Origin: Latrodectus hesperus
Taxonomy: Eukaryota > Arthropoda > Arachnida > Araneae > Theridiidae
Assembly: GCA_037975125.1 (NCBI GenBank)
Contig: CM075856.1
Coordinates: 6,643,078 to 6,707,077, forward strand
DNA: 64,000 bases
Direction: 5' to 3'
The translations under genes and the position numbers were made by a program. The notes beneath the pieces were generated by a model, which ran no database searches, was not told where the DNA came from, and saw only the letters and a list, made by a program, of their open reading frames with translations. This document shows, one piece after another, positions 1-28,410 of this stretch (position 1 is the stretch's first letter; every line of letters starts with the position of its first letter).

Positions 1-250
1 AGAGTGCATGACTGTGGCTAGGGTGGTCTTGAGTTCGAATCCCAGTTCGGGCATGGATGTATTTCCTCTCGCTGTATATCCTGCCTTTGTCCTTTCTTTG
101 TATGAATGGTTGCTTACCGTATAAACGGGTTGCTATGGCATGTGTGTACTGAGGAAGTCGGACTCCACACCAAAATATGGTTCAGTTGGAAAAGTGGAGA
201 AGCGCACCCCATATTGTCAGCCTGGGTGGCACACAAGACAACAACAACAA
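1..250 (+). repeat. tRNA-derived SINE with (CAA)n tail, left end outside window
   Basis: The start carries a B-box-like block, GAGTTCGAATCCCAG at about 31-45, followed by the phrase GGGCATGGATGT. That phrase recurs after the B box in the SINEs at 36191 and, inverted, at 31437. The body includes TATAAACGGGTT at about 121, also shared with 36335. The element ends in CAACAACAACAA at about 239-250. A Pol III B box followed by a shared body and a simple tail is the normal layout of a tRNA-derived SINE. The tail unit matches that of the LINE copies at 30470 and 59985, so the same LINE machinery may mobilise it (inference). The left end and A box are off or at the window edge. Confidence 0.7.
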
Positions 251-380
251 TATACATGCAGTAAATATATTTTTTATAAGGAAAGAAACTATAGCTAATG
301 TATTGTTGCCTACCGGTTCATTTTGTTTCACACACACACATAAGCTTTCAAGCTTTGGTGTAGTGTTTCAAAAGGAACCC

Positions 381-1270
381 CATTCCTTTGAAAGTGTACT
401 TAATAAAACTAGCCCTTAATTAATAATTCAATTCCTTGTAATATTGCACTTAATAAAAGTTAAATTCTTTAGGTAAGCTAAAAATTAAAATGTTATGTAA
501 AAATTGGAAACACACACACAATTTATAATCTCATTTTTACAAATTTTAAAGCACAACTTTATGTAAATTATTATAATGTAAATTTACTGGGCAACAACTG
601 AAAAGCATACATTCAAATTTTGTAAATCTTTTGAATTGATTGACAAAATCTTATTTGAAAACAATTGCACATTTGCCAAAAATTTCTAGCACAGTTTGTT
701 TTTCAATTTTCTGAACAGTCCTCAAATAAGAATTAAAAATGAATAAGATGTATTGGAAATATTATTAACAGTAATGGCAAAAGTGCTACCACACCTAGAA
801 ATAATTTTGCCATCCTCTCGTTTTTCCTTGCAGACAGGAAGGTAAACATGTAAGTAAGGTAAGTAGACAGGTAGGTAATATTCAGTACAGTAGTCCATGA
901 ACAGTAGCAGCGAATCACAGGTAAATATTTTGCTATTTTCCTTTTCTAAAATTCTTTTATTATAACTAATTATTTAACTTTATTTTGCATTTCATTTGTT
1001 CAACCAAACGCAAAATAAATATTACATGATTAAATTGTAAATGATTTAAGCTACTAATTTTATTAAAAAAATAAAGGGATTAATTTTGATATTATACTTT
1101 GTTATTATTAAACTGAGCTGATAGTTCATTTCTATTGTATCTATGTAAAAGTTGAATTTAATTTTATGGTTAAATATTTTTTTAAGTTTTCTATCTCTCT
1201 CTCTCTACACTGATTTTTCTAATATTTTTATGTTACTTAAAAATTCTTAAGTAAGTATAGAACTTTAATT
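381..1270. repeat. ~0.89 kb direct repeat, copy A
   Basis: This segment aligns by eye almost end to end with 1630-2522. Both begin with CATTCCTTTGAAA and share ACACACACAATTTATAATC, the block GGTAAACATGTA plus GTAG units, the phrase CAGTACAGTAGTCCATGAAC, and a common end near TTACTTAAAAATTCTTAA. The copies differ by many substitutions and small indels, so the duplication is not recent. I see no coding capacity in either. It could be two insertions of an unknown element or one segmental duplication. The 359 bp between the copies is not duplicated. Confidence 0.85.
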
Positions 1271-1629
1271 TTTTTTATCGCCCAGTAAACTTTTTATTAT
1301 TTATTAACTGCTCATATTCTTTCAACAACCTAACACATATATTTGTTTTATTTTTTATGATATTGTTTCTTCAATTCCAATTATTAATTAATTAATTATT
1401 TCATTTATCCTTTTTCCTTGTCCATATCATCATTTCATAAAGTTAAATTAGTTACTAAGGACTTTTTAGACATGAAACAGGAAATTTGTTCTCATCAAAA
1501 AAGGTGGCGTATTAAAAAAATCTTAGGTAATCAAAGCAAGGCATGTTAGCATTTTCAATAAATCTCATTTTTTTTCTCAGACTGCGCAAAAAGTCATTTG
1601 AAGAAATGTAATTAAGACTTTACAAGGTA

Positions 1630-2522
1630 CATTCCTTTGAAATTGTACCTTGTAAAACTAGCCCATAATTAATAATTCAATTCCTAGTAATATTGGATTT
1701 AATAAAAGTTGAATTCTTTAGACAAAATAAAAATTAAAAGGTTATGTAAAAATTTTAAACACACACACAATTTATAATCTCATTTTTATAAATTTTAAAG
1801 CAAAATTTTATGTAAATTATTGTAATGTAAATATATTTACTTGGCAACAACTGAAAGGCATATATTCAAAATTTGCAAATATTTTGAATTGACTGACAAA
1901 ATCTTACTTCAAAACAATCGCACATTTGCAAAAATTTTCTCTCACAGTATGTTTTTCAATTTTCTGAACAGTCCTCAAATTACCCTTAAAATAGAATAAG
2001 ATGTATTGAAAATATTATTAACAGAGTAATGGCATAAGTGCTACCACACCTAGAAATAATTTTGCCACTATTTCGTTTTTCCTTGAAGGCAGGCAGGTAA
2101 ACATGTAGGTAGGTAAGTAGACAGGTAGGTAAGCAGGTAGGTAGTATTCAGTACAGTAGTCCATGAACAGTAGCAGGGAATCACAGGTAAATTTTTTGCT
2201 ATTTTCCTTTTCTAAAATTTTATTATTATCACTAATTAATTAACTTTATTGTACATTTCATTTGTGTAACTATACGCAAAGTGAATATTACATGATTAAA
2301 TTGTAAATTATTTAATGTACAAATTTTATTGAAAAAAATAAAGGGATTAATTTTAATATTATACTTTTTTAATATTAAACTGAGCTGATATTTTATTGCT
2401 ATTGTATCAATGTAACAGTTGAATGTAATTTTATGGTTAAATTTAAGTTTTTTCTCTCTACAGTATGATATTTCTAATATTCTTATATTACTTAAAAATT
2501 CTTAATTAAGCTTAGAATTTTT
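1630..2522. repeat. ~0.89 kb direct repeat, copy B
   Basis: This is the partner of 381-1270, starting 1249 bp further on. Its internal GTAG minisatellite (about 2090-2150) has more units than the one in copy A (about 838-885), so that tract has expanded or contracted since duplication. No open reading frame is conserved between the copies. Confidence 0.85.
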
Positions 2523-2750
2523 AGCTTAGAATTAGATAAGTAAATAGATATGTATGTATACAGGTAGATAAGCAGGTAGACCGGTGTACATGTAGGTAGT
2601 TTTCAAGTAAGCAGAAAGGTAGGTAGGATGACAGGTAGGCAGCTAAGTAAAAAGGCGAGAAGAAAGGTAGACAAGTAGGTAGGTATGTAAGCGGACAGAA
2701 AGGTAGGCAGGTAGGTAATTAGGTACGTAGGCAAGTCGGCAGGTATACAG
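2523..2750. repeat. Degenerate GTAG/GCAG tetranucleotide tract
   Basis: About 230 bp of imperfect AGGT/GTAG/GCAG units (GGTAGGTAGG, GCAGGTAGGTAA and similar) lie directly after repeat copy B. It looks like a longer version of the minisatellite inside both repeat copies, so it was probably once part of the same array. The open frame across it on the minus strand is only the repeat translated. Confidence 0.75.
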
Positions 2751-5540
2751 CACAAACCTATCTGCATCCTGACAGGCCGATATTGGCCGTTTTGTGTATG
2801 ACATTGGTATGAAGATATTGTAACGATATCGGTTCCGTATCGGCAAACGACATCAAAAATGAGCTCTTTAATAGAATCAGAAACAAATATCGGTCCTTAT
2901 ATGGTTAACTACGGACAAGTTGTGAATTTCGTCTGCCGGTATATGTTTGATTCATGCATTCCGATTCAGCGCCGAATATTATATGCGAGATAGGTCCTGT
3001 TGAGGAATTATTACAGTCAATGGCACTATTAAATTGTTTCTGAATTAATTTTTTTTCTGAATAATAAAATCACCACCGTCAGAAAAGCTAAATTGTAATT
3101 AACAGAGCACGAGAAATCATATGCAATTTAAAATCAAGTATACTTATTTTTATTGTATTTGATCACTTTTCAAAAAATCCGTCTATTCAAAACAGCATTA
3201 ATAAAATAACATGGAAGTTTCTTTAAATGCTGATAATTCTAAAACGGTCTTTGTTCGAATCACAATAAAATGTTTAATTATTCTAAATAGTATAGAGAAG
3301 ATGCCTTTTCCTGTATTATGTTTCAAATTTTTTTCTTTTGTAAGCAGTATAGTTATTTTAAATTTTCTCACCGTTTAGATAAAGCAGAGTAATATTAGAA
3401 ATAAATAAGTTCTCGTTGTAAGTATATTAATGTTATGTTATGCAAAAAACCTTTTAACGAGTTTTCATGCAATGAAAATAATTATTTTTTTAATAAATTT
3501 AGTTGCAATTTACTGATATATTAAATACCCATTATTTTTTTAGTATGAAATCTTTTTATCTTTTGACGAACGTGTATGTCATTTTAGTTTCAGTTACAAA
3601 GGTAACGAACGTCATATTAAGATGTTCATATGATCTTAATAGAGAATCATTATCCGCTGTGGCATTTTGGGAAAGATCTTATTTTCGCGACAAGGAGGTA
3701 ATGTGCTTTATACCTGACCAGACCGAAGATTCATTTTCTTAATTAATGGAGGCTTTCAATAGAAGTGTTCTTTCACTTTGATGGCGTGTCAAGAAAAGGT
3801 ACTCCTCAGGTGTCGACATGGTCAGTTAACCACGTTCAAAAAGAGACGTTTCAAAAGGAGAAATAAGTAGCCAGAAATGTAATGTATAAAAGTTGAAAAT
3901 CCAAGAAACTTCTCTTGAGAAAAGTTTCATTTTTAGTTTATTTAATAAAATCATTAAACCTTTTCCAGTTTTGTTAAAGTGAAGAATAGTTATATGAGCA
4001 CCAAATATTAGCTTTTGTGTAAGTCAACAAATTGTTTCTTTGGAGAAAATATTTCCTAACAAACCGTTGTATTTATGAAACACTATCTAGGTAACAGATG
4101 AAACAATGGAAATAGGAAGTAACAAGAACAGGTAAAAAGAAAATTTGAATCTTATTGTGTTATTTTCAGGCTAGAATGGAAATGCCCATATCACTCGAGA
4201 TATTTCATAATGTCAACAAAGTGCTACCAAAAATTAATTTTTCAAATAATCCTTTTCTTTTGAAAAATGTATTTGCTAAGCTCAAGTTCTGAAGGTTTAC
4301 TATCTAAAGGAAATATTTATTTGAAATATAAGACCAATTGAATTATATTTTAACAATCAACGGGATAGTAATATTAAAAATCTATTCATTTCTGAAAATA
4401 TTAATTCTGGTTAATTTGCACATCGTTGTTGAATAGAATTCCATTTTATATTTAAACAAAATAATATAAGAGAATACCAATATTTAATTTGATTAATTAA
4501 GCCTATAGAAAATATGGTTACATTACATTAGTTACACAAATCTTTATTTTTATTTTAGGAAACTGATAGCTGTATAAAATAAATGCAATCAAACGTAACG
4601 ACTGAGTTTAGAATCAAATATTTGGCATTTCCTGTGTAGAAAACCCTGATTTTAATAACTTTTCTCATTTTGTATTTAATGTAAAATAAAAAATAACAAT
4701 GTATTCGGAGTAAAAAGATAGTCAATAAAATATCCTTTTCAAAGTGAGCATAATTATACAGTTTTAATAATTTTCTGAATTTTTAATAAGAGGAAAAATT
4801 ATAATATTTTATTGCAACCTGGCAATACTGAATATTATAACTGAAAACCAAACGATTATAACTCCTTTTATTTAGAATTATTTGTGATTTAGAATTCTGT
4901 AGATTGTTCTTTCAGATTTCTATTTGGACATCTTGACACTATACATATTCATTATTTTATTTAAAATGAACAACATAATTATGTGAGTATCTTTTTTAAT
5001 TTTTTGTAATATATTCTATTATTTAAATCATTTTAATAGTTTCATTTTTTCATTGAAAAGAAATATTTTTAATTTTTGACAAGCCTCTTTTGCATAATTT
5101 TTCAGCAAGCATATAAAAATTCCGTGTTCCTAAACGTAATTCAGACTTAAATGTAAATGTATTTAAAAATGAAATACGCTCACGTTTAAATTTATCATCC
5201 AATGATGTCGCCTTTTTTTATAATTATTTGAGTAATTTGATAATATTTGATTCAATCACATTTTACTATTTAAATCTGGATACTGATTATTATAAGTTAG
5301 ATGTAAATATACATGAAATGTAAGATGAAATTTAAAATAATATTGAGCTATTCAAAATAAAAAAAATCTCTTAATTAAATAGCAATAACATTCTTTTTAA
5401 AGTAGTTGTCTAACATTAATTTTATCTCGTTTAAATAATATAAAAATTTGACATACTGTTAACATATTTTTTGCATGTTTTTAATACAGTAGCAAAATAT
5501 AACTGCTTTTTTTTTATCAGTTTCTTTTTATTTTTTATAG
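2751..5540. other. AT-rich intergenic DNA upstream of the first gene
   Basis: The stretch is mostly low-complexity AT-rich sequence. A less AT-rich block at about 2755-3000 contains repeated ATCGG-type words (GATATCGG, CGTATCGG, AATATCGG), which suggests an unrecognised repeat. The small open frame at 3503-3742 shows no codon bias or recognisable motif, and I do not call it a gene. Confidence 0.5.
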
Positions 5541-5647
5541 CGGAACATAGGAATCTGCAAATCTCAGTATTAAGAAAATTACAAATACACATGTGAATTT
5601 GAAATATTTTCATCAGAAACTAAAGCAGCATTGTCAGCAAAGCAAAA

Positions 5648-21355
<15,708 letters not shown>

Positions 21356-21359
21356 CAAG

Positions 21360-23780
21360 GTAAGTTAAAATTTAAAATTAATCAGAATAATCAATAATAG
21401 TAAATTTTTTTAAATAGCAATTTTATTTGAAGTAAAGATTCCTGGTGTCCAATGAATTGGAAGATACGATAAGCACTAATATTAATCTAATATAAGCAAA
21501 TCTTTGTTTAGCATTCAACTAAACACCTTCTGTTAATGCAAATTAAGCATTTTGTTTAATTTAGACCAACGGCTCCTACACTCAACTTATATTATAGAGA
21601 TAACACCTATTTGAAATTAATTATCAAAAAAGAATTTCATTTGTAATTGTTCCTTAAAGTACACATTAATATTAAGCAACATGCATAATACATATATTAA
21701 TTACAATTCATAATTATAGTCTTATCAATCAAACTAGGGTCTGAACAAAAATCTAAGAAAAAAATTGCATTGTATCTAGTTGAAAAATTTCCTGAATAGT
21801 TCTTGAGATTTTTTTTTTTGTTCAAAATCTAAATTAAAAGCATTTATTATATTCAGTATCTTTTTTGAAAAAAATATATATTAATATACCCAATCATATT
21901 TAAAGGAATTATTCTGTTTGTTGTAAATTTATGCACCTAACATGAGCTCAATTTTAGTGATAAATCTTCATAACTCAGTTATTATCATAGTGAAATATTA
22001 TAGTAAGCGCAATTATTATTTTATATTTATAAAAATGATGCAAAATTATGCACAGGATTGGTAAAACAAAATCGTTTATGCTTTTGATGAAATATAAAGT
22101 TGTATATTCAATTTCTAAATTTCTTTCAAGAAAAATATTTTTAAGTACTCTGTATTAATTATTAACGATTTCAGAATTAAGTTTATTCGGTTTAAATTAA
22201 TCATCTCTTTAACATAATTGATTACATTTAATCCAATCACGCCTATTAATCTCTATTTTTCCAGCTACTAGGATTTTCTTCTTTAAATTGTGGAGTAGCC
22301 AGTGGGCATACCATCGTAACCCTGAAAGGAATTGAGTTTTCATAATTTAGAAGTGAGGATCAAGCAAAAAAATCCCCAGATTTGGTCTGCCACTAACTGA
22401 GGTATCATTTCACATGGATGATATTGCAACCACCACATATTTTATGTGCCCCAGCTACCATTAGTGAATATGACTCATTAGTATTCACGGTTGGGTTGGA
22501 ATTCGAACTCATTACCTTCCGATAATGAGAACGACACCCTAACCAACCAAGTGACAGAGACTATTGTGTCTTTCAATCTTACTTTAAATATCCATTTTTT
22601 TCTATTGAATGGTTAAAGTACATTTCATAATTAGTGGAAAAAGAATCTTTATAAGGATTTAATGAAGAAGAAATTATATAAGGTTGAAATATTTCCTTAG
22701 AAATTCATTATCTTAATTTTTTTAAATATTTGTAATAATTTTATTACAAATTATCTGTTGCTTTAAAATGATGACATTTTGTATTCTATATATTTTAAGC
22801 GAAATGCTTTTGAAAATGTTTAACTATCATCAAATAGTTAACTGTATGTACTCATTTACAATTGTCATCAAAAAATATAGGATATTAAAATATGAAATTA
22901 ATGAATAAGTAAAAGATGGAAAAAAATTCATGCTTTCAAATTTTTTATGTGAAAATAAGAAAATTTTACAAAAGTTGATCCGTACATTTAATTAGCAAAA
23001 AGAAAACTGTGGTTTAAATGATGCTAAACATCAGTGTATTTCTTAATTTTTCAGGTGCATAACAATTGAATAGTAAATGTAAACTGTTAAGACTCCAGAA
23101 ATATAGACAATTTATATTTACATACAGGCGATTTTATATTTAATTTAGAACATTGAATATAGACATTTACATTTAATTTAGAACATTTATTTTGTTGATT
23201 GCAAAAATACAGTTAATTTGACTGCTGTAGTGTAATAAGAATTTTAAATAAATCTATTATTTAAAAAACATGTTCAGAATTATATAAATGTGTAAGTAGT
23301 ATCTAAATAGATGGATCAGGATTTTCTGTGTGAATTGATGAAAATGTATGCTGTAGTTCTTACACTATATTTTTATAAAGTATTTGATAGTAAAAGTTCT
23401 TAAATTTATTGGTAAATATTTGAAAATTAATTTAAACAAAATGCATATAAGTGTAAATTTTTTTCTTTCAGGGCATCATCTTGTCAGCTGATGAAAGATG
23501 TTAAATAAGATATAATTTTTATATAAAAGGCCTATAAATTATAATTCTTAATAATGCAATTTTTAAACTGGTCATTTTAAAAATTACATTTTAATGTAAT
23601 TATTCTAGCATTATTTAGGAAGTAGCTCATTATTAGCTCATTTTATAACATTTTTCATCATACATGTATGTTTGATTTTTACATTGTATTATAAAATGCA
23701 TTGTTCATTTTTTATGAAAAATAATACATTTGATTTTGTAACCTATTTAAAAAAAATCTAATTGATTTCTTGTAATAAAA
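21360..23780 (+). other. Downstream region of the 150-residue gene, possible spliced 3' UTR
   Basis: GTAAGT starts at 21360, four bases after the stop codon. Good acceptors follow at TTTTTTCAG (exon would start near 23056) and TTTCTTTCAG (near 23472). An AATAAA lies at 23774-23779. A noncoding last exon ending near 23800 is possible. The inverted SINE at 22285-22565 lies in the same stretch. Confidence 0.3.
22285..22565 (-). repeat. tRNA-like SINE, family C, inverted
   Basis: Read on the minus strand it begins TCACTTGGTTGGTTAGG, then TTCTCATTATCGGAAGGTAA, then GAGTTCGAATTCC (a B-box-like block). The body has CATGTGAAATGATACC and GATCCTCACTTCTAAATTAT, matching the plus-strand member at 11600-12010. 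The right arrangement of A-like and B-like boxes supports tRNA origin. Confidence 0.75.
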
Positions 23781-24459
23781 TTAAAAAATATTTCTAATTT
23801 ATTTAACTTATGTATATTAATATATCCACATTTAAATTTATGTAAAAGAGTTACTTGATTGTTCAACAATTAATATATAACATAAATAAATCCTTAGAGT
23901 TATTTAAAACATTTTAACACCTTGAAAATTTTTAACATTTACTTAAAACTCACAATTTCTAGCATTATAGGGATTAAAATATTAAGGAAGCAACTTTTTA
24001 TTGAAAAAAATTTTTTTCCACATACTGAAATTCTGGAAATTAGAAATATATCTTCGCATTACAAAATAAGGATATACTTTTAAATAAAGAGTTGATAAAA
24101 TGTCAAACATAAAAAATAAATAAGCATCTATTAATCTTCTGAAAATTTTCAGAATTAAAGGGAAATAAAACATTAAATAAAATTAATTTAAAATTATTAA
24201 TGTTAATACTGTCAGGGAATTTTAAAGTTAATAATGTAAATTAATGAAGCTGTAACATAAATAAATTATTTTAATCATGTATGTAATTATAGCAAATAAA
24301 AATTTATAGAAATGAAAATGTTATAAAAATATTTTTCTAACATATTTATTCTGATAAAATAGAAAAATTAATTATTTTAATTTTGTAGGGTTACATCATA
24401 CATTAAAACAGCAATGTCGATGCATATATTAAATATAACAGTATGGAGGAATTTTAATG

Positions 24460-25253
24460 CATAAAACCAGGGGTGCACAACCTTTTCAGAATGAGGGGCC
24501 AAAATATGAAAAAAAGATCAAGTCGAGGGCCAAAGCAGCACGTAAATGTTAAAACATGCTGTAAACGTAAAAACACTTTTTTGTGGCAATACGCATGTGA
24601 ATTACAATTATTAATTTACTTATTTTACTCATGCAAACATTATACAATGAAGGAATAAAACACAAACATTATAGATATGCTTAAAATATTTTATTTCTAG
24701 AAAAAAAACTTGAAATTGAATAACAGGAGAAAACTTTTTGGTATTTATACAAAAAACACAATTTAAATTTTGAAAAAAGTTAGTAAAATTTAATGTGATG
24801 GCTGTGATTGAATATTTGAAGTTATTGATATTATGTTGGGCTTAAGATTCGTTGTGGCAATACGTAAAACAGAAGAAAGGTTCTCATCTGCTATTCTATT
24901 TCTTATTTTTGATTTGTTTAAATTCATTAAAGAAAATGTTTGCTCACAAATGTAAGTAAGTTGCACATGCAGCTGCATTTTGAACTCCTATACGAACATT
25001 CATACTCTCGGATAGCCATGAAGAGAACAAACTAAAAATCCGCGTTATAAAAAAATGAACTTAATGAACAGATGTAAAATATTTATTCCGATGTAGAATT
25101 GTTCTCCTATCAGATTTTTTCTTTTGTTTATTTGAAAGAGTCTCATTTCTTTTTAAATTAGTCTTATTTTATTAACATTCGCGGGCCAACTTTAAAGGCG
25201 ATGCGGGCCAATTTTCACCCGCGGGCCATAGGTTGTGCCTCCCTGCATAAAAC
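24460..25253 (-). mobile_element. hAT-family deletion derivative, 778 bp, with 8-bp target duplication
   Basis: The element spans 24468-25245. Its ends are CAGGGGTGCACAACCTTTTC and, at the right, GGCCATAGGTTGTGCCTCCCTG, which are imperfect inverted repeats of the CAGGG type. CATAAAAC occurs directly on both sides (24460-24467 and 25246-25253), the 8-bp duplication expected of hAT elements. On the minus strand, 24790-24978 encodes TYICEQTFSLMNLNKSKIR followed by an Arg/Asp-Glu-Asn-Leu block, which is the hAT C-terminal dimerisation region as found in Charlie/ZBED5-like transposases. The catalytic portion is gone, so the element is non-autonomous. The intact duplication shows that the copy is complete as inserted. 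Confidence 0.9.
24790..24978 (-). pseudogene. C-terminal remnant of a hAT transposase
   Basis: A 62-codon open frame within the hAT derivative. Residues about 8-30 carry the YICEQTFS and NLNKSKIRNR words typical of the hAT C-terminal (hATC) domain, and the ENLSSVLRIATT block follows. It lacks the zinc finger and catalytic core and has no reason to be expressed. Read it as fossil transposase rather than as a host gene. Confidence 0.8.
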
Positions 25254-28014
25254 AAACAGAATTAAAAATATAATAAGAATATGAATAATATAAATTTTAT
25301 AATGATCACAAAAGTTAATTATTACTTACAGCAAACCTGCTGTAAAAAACATACGCTAATTATTACTAAACTAACTTAATGCATAATACTAAATTTGATA
25401 TAAGAAATAATTTCACTTAACGTCTTCATTTTTGAAAATTTTTATTGTCCTTAAAAGTTTTATTTAGCAAAAGCAAAAGGTTTATTTTCAAAACAAATAT
25501 TTATTTTCAGAATCAACTTATTAACATGAAACATTTTTAAAAAAGCTCATTAGTTTCCTTTTGGATACTTATTCCAATAAATACATAAATGAAAATAACA
25601 TTAGTAAAAAATGAATGTTAAATGGGGCAAGTCACATCCAAAGCTTTGGTGAAATAAAATAACAAAAATAAGGATTATATCATTTATTCAACAAAACATA
25701 CACTTATTCAATATACAATTGGGATCTAAGCTCATATATAATAAAGAAATTTTTTGTATTTAAATTTTAGCAATTATTTTTTTATGTTAATATTAAAGTT
25801 ACCAACAATTTGGAGTAAATTCAACTAGGACTAAAATTTAAAGTGAATTCGAAACCACTAGCCCAAGGTGAAAGTCAGATCCAGATGTTGAAAACAAAAC
25901 TGATAATATAATTACTAGCTTACTTTCCCTTAACTCGTTGAGTTTAAGATCTTATTGAATTTAAGATTTATTTATAAAAATAAATAAATAACACAACTTA
26001 ATTTTGAAAACTTGATTGCATAAGAAAAATTTTACATTTTACAAACATGGAAATATAAACAGTATTTGAAACTATGCAGTATTATTGAGTATCTTTTCCA
26101 ACGTCTAAAAACTGGTTAAAAAGAATAAAAAAATCTCTGATATTAAAAAAGTTGGAATATTGTTTCGTTCAACAAAAACTTCTTAAGAGCCTTAGAAAAC
26201 GTATTTTCTCTGAAATTTGTTGACTAGGAAATGTGAGTGTATTTCTTTAAGATAAAATTTGCTTAACTTCATTCAATAGTCATCATTTCTATTAGTCATG
26301 AAATTTTTGTTGGTAATTAACAATAATGAGATATCTTTTTGAGCACTTTTTTAGGATGTTGCAGACTCAAACAGTTTTGTAAGTAGTAACATAGTGATAA
26401 ACTGTGTATACTAATGTGCGTAGTGGTAATATATTAGCGGCCACAAGAAATAGTATTCTAAGACTATCATTTTTATAAATGCTAAAATTGAGAAATTTTT
26501 CCTGTATTTAAAATTATGTTCTTATAAAAACTGCGAAAATCCAAATGATTAGAAGTTTATAGAAAATGTTGCTTTAATTTTACAATAAATATTACCAAAC
26601 ATTTAGTGATTATAGTTTTAAAATTGCTCTAAAATACTGTTTTTTTCTTTTTTGCTTTGAATATATTGATTAAATTATTTTGGAAAAATTCTAATGACAT
26701 CTTAGAATGTGTTCGAAGCAAAAATGTTTAAATTAAAATATCTTCACTAATTCCATTAGAAAATCTAGATATTATGCATCTTTAATTTAAATTGTTGCCA
26801 TTATTATCCAAACAAATGAACAATATGTAATAGTTAAACAAACTGTAATAGTTAAATCATCATTCAATTTGTAATAGTTAAATCATTATTCAAAACGAAA
26901 AACTTAATTTTGTAAAAATTTAATGTTTAAAAAATGTTTTCTCTGTTCCATTTACAATAAAATATTTGTAGATATAATTGTGTAAGTACATATTATAAAA
27001 AATACACTCATTATTTACGGTAGAGATACAGAAAAAAATTAGCAAGTGTTCAGTTATTCTGTGGCACTTTCTTTTTGTTCTTCGAAGTATCATTTAGTTT
27101 AGATCATAAACACTATGTTAATAATGGTAGCGTTTTTTATATCGTTGAATGAGAACATGATTAATATATTTTAATCAACGTATTTTCTTCCTCAATGTTA
27201 TTAAAATAAGAGAACTAGAAGTATAATAAATTTACCTTTGTAAAACAAAGAGCGTTTAACATTTATTTTGCTTTTAAACAAAACTATTGATGAACGCCCA
27301 TCATAGGAGGATATATATATATAGTAAATTTTGATATCAATGGCTGCAAAATATGTTTTTGATTTGGTGAACTGGCATCAGACCTTAATTCAGTCATATT
27401 ATTGAAAAAAATCAAATATATATAGTATCTATGGTAAGTAGCTGTATTAATCTACATTGTCTCCACATTGAAGTCGTGGCAAGATAAAATCAAAATGATT
27501 TCTTTTCTCCGAAATTTATTTTACTAACATAATTATTATACCTTATGATTTGAGTTCCAAAAAATATAATTTCCATCAATAATTTCATATAATATATATA
27601 TGTAATATATATAATCAGATATAATACATATAATATATATAATCAGACATTGTTTGTTTTTGCCAAAATAATGTTGCAATAAGAAACTTCAAAATCGATG
27701 AAATATTATTTTTTTGCATACTCAAATTTAATACTAAGATTTAGCATAGTTTAAGGAATTAAAAGCTGTATGTACACACACACACACATTATAACTTAGG
27801 TGTGGAAAATTTCTCTTTCTCTCGTTTCATATTTCTCAAATTACATTAATCTACTAATTTCCTAAATAATTTGCACATTATTAACAGGCACTTAATAAAA
27901 TAAAAAGATCTCAGCTGAAAAAGCAAACATTCGGTTCATATAAATTATCATAATCCCACTTATTTTTCGATATGTTATGAATCAAGTTAAAGTAATCAAG
28001 CATTAAATAAATTA

Positions 28015-28018
<4 letters not shown>
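25254..28018. other. AT-rich intergenic DNA
   Basis: No coding, RNA or transposon signature was recognised. Short (CA)n at about 27775-27788 and small TATATA runs near 27590-27650 are the only structured parts. Confidence 0.5.

Positions 28019-28093
<75 letters not shown>
28019..28093. repeat. (AT)n microsatellite
   Basis: About 75 bp of pure AT repeat. Confidence 0.97.
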
Positions 28094-28094
<1 letters not shown>

Positions 28095-28294
28095 CATGAT
28101 TTATAATGTATTCGATATCCCTCTTGATTCTACACATTAACGATCAAATAAGTTAATCTGCAGATTAAATAAATAATGTCTCATTAACAGGTTTCAAGAG
28201 CTTTAATACATTGAAATACGTTTGTAATATCTGTGTATATAGATATTTATCAAAATTATAGTACTATTTTAGATTTATGTATATAATCCTATAT

Positions 28295-28410
28295 TAGTAT
28301 GGTGTAGGAGCACCCTTGGCATGAATACAGCTTGGATTCGCCTAGGAATCGATTTATAGAAGAACTTGAATATTGGTTAGAGGAATATCTCGTATCATTC
28401 TAATCTAAAA
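28295..28410 (-). pseudogene. Tc1-like transposase C-terminal scrap
   Basis: Read on the minus strand the segment ends in HAKGAPTPY, a typical Tc1-family C terminus. It is preceded by the equivalent of the IPxxxxQxLxxSIPRR block with a stop. The segment is clearly similar to 28725-28800 (shared TACAGCTTGGATTC), so it is the end of a second Tc1-like copy lying just beyond the longer pseudogene. Confidence 0.7.

Noticed and set aside
3503..3742. 79-codon open frame
   Set aside because: No motif, no start or splice context, no neighbour supporting a gene.
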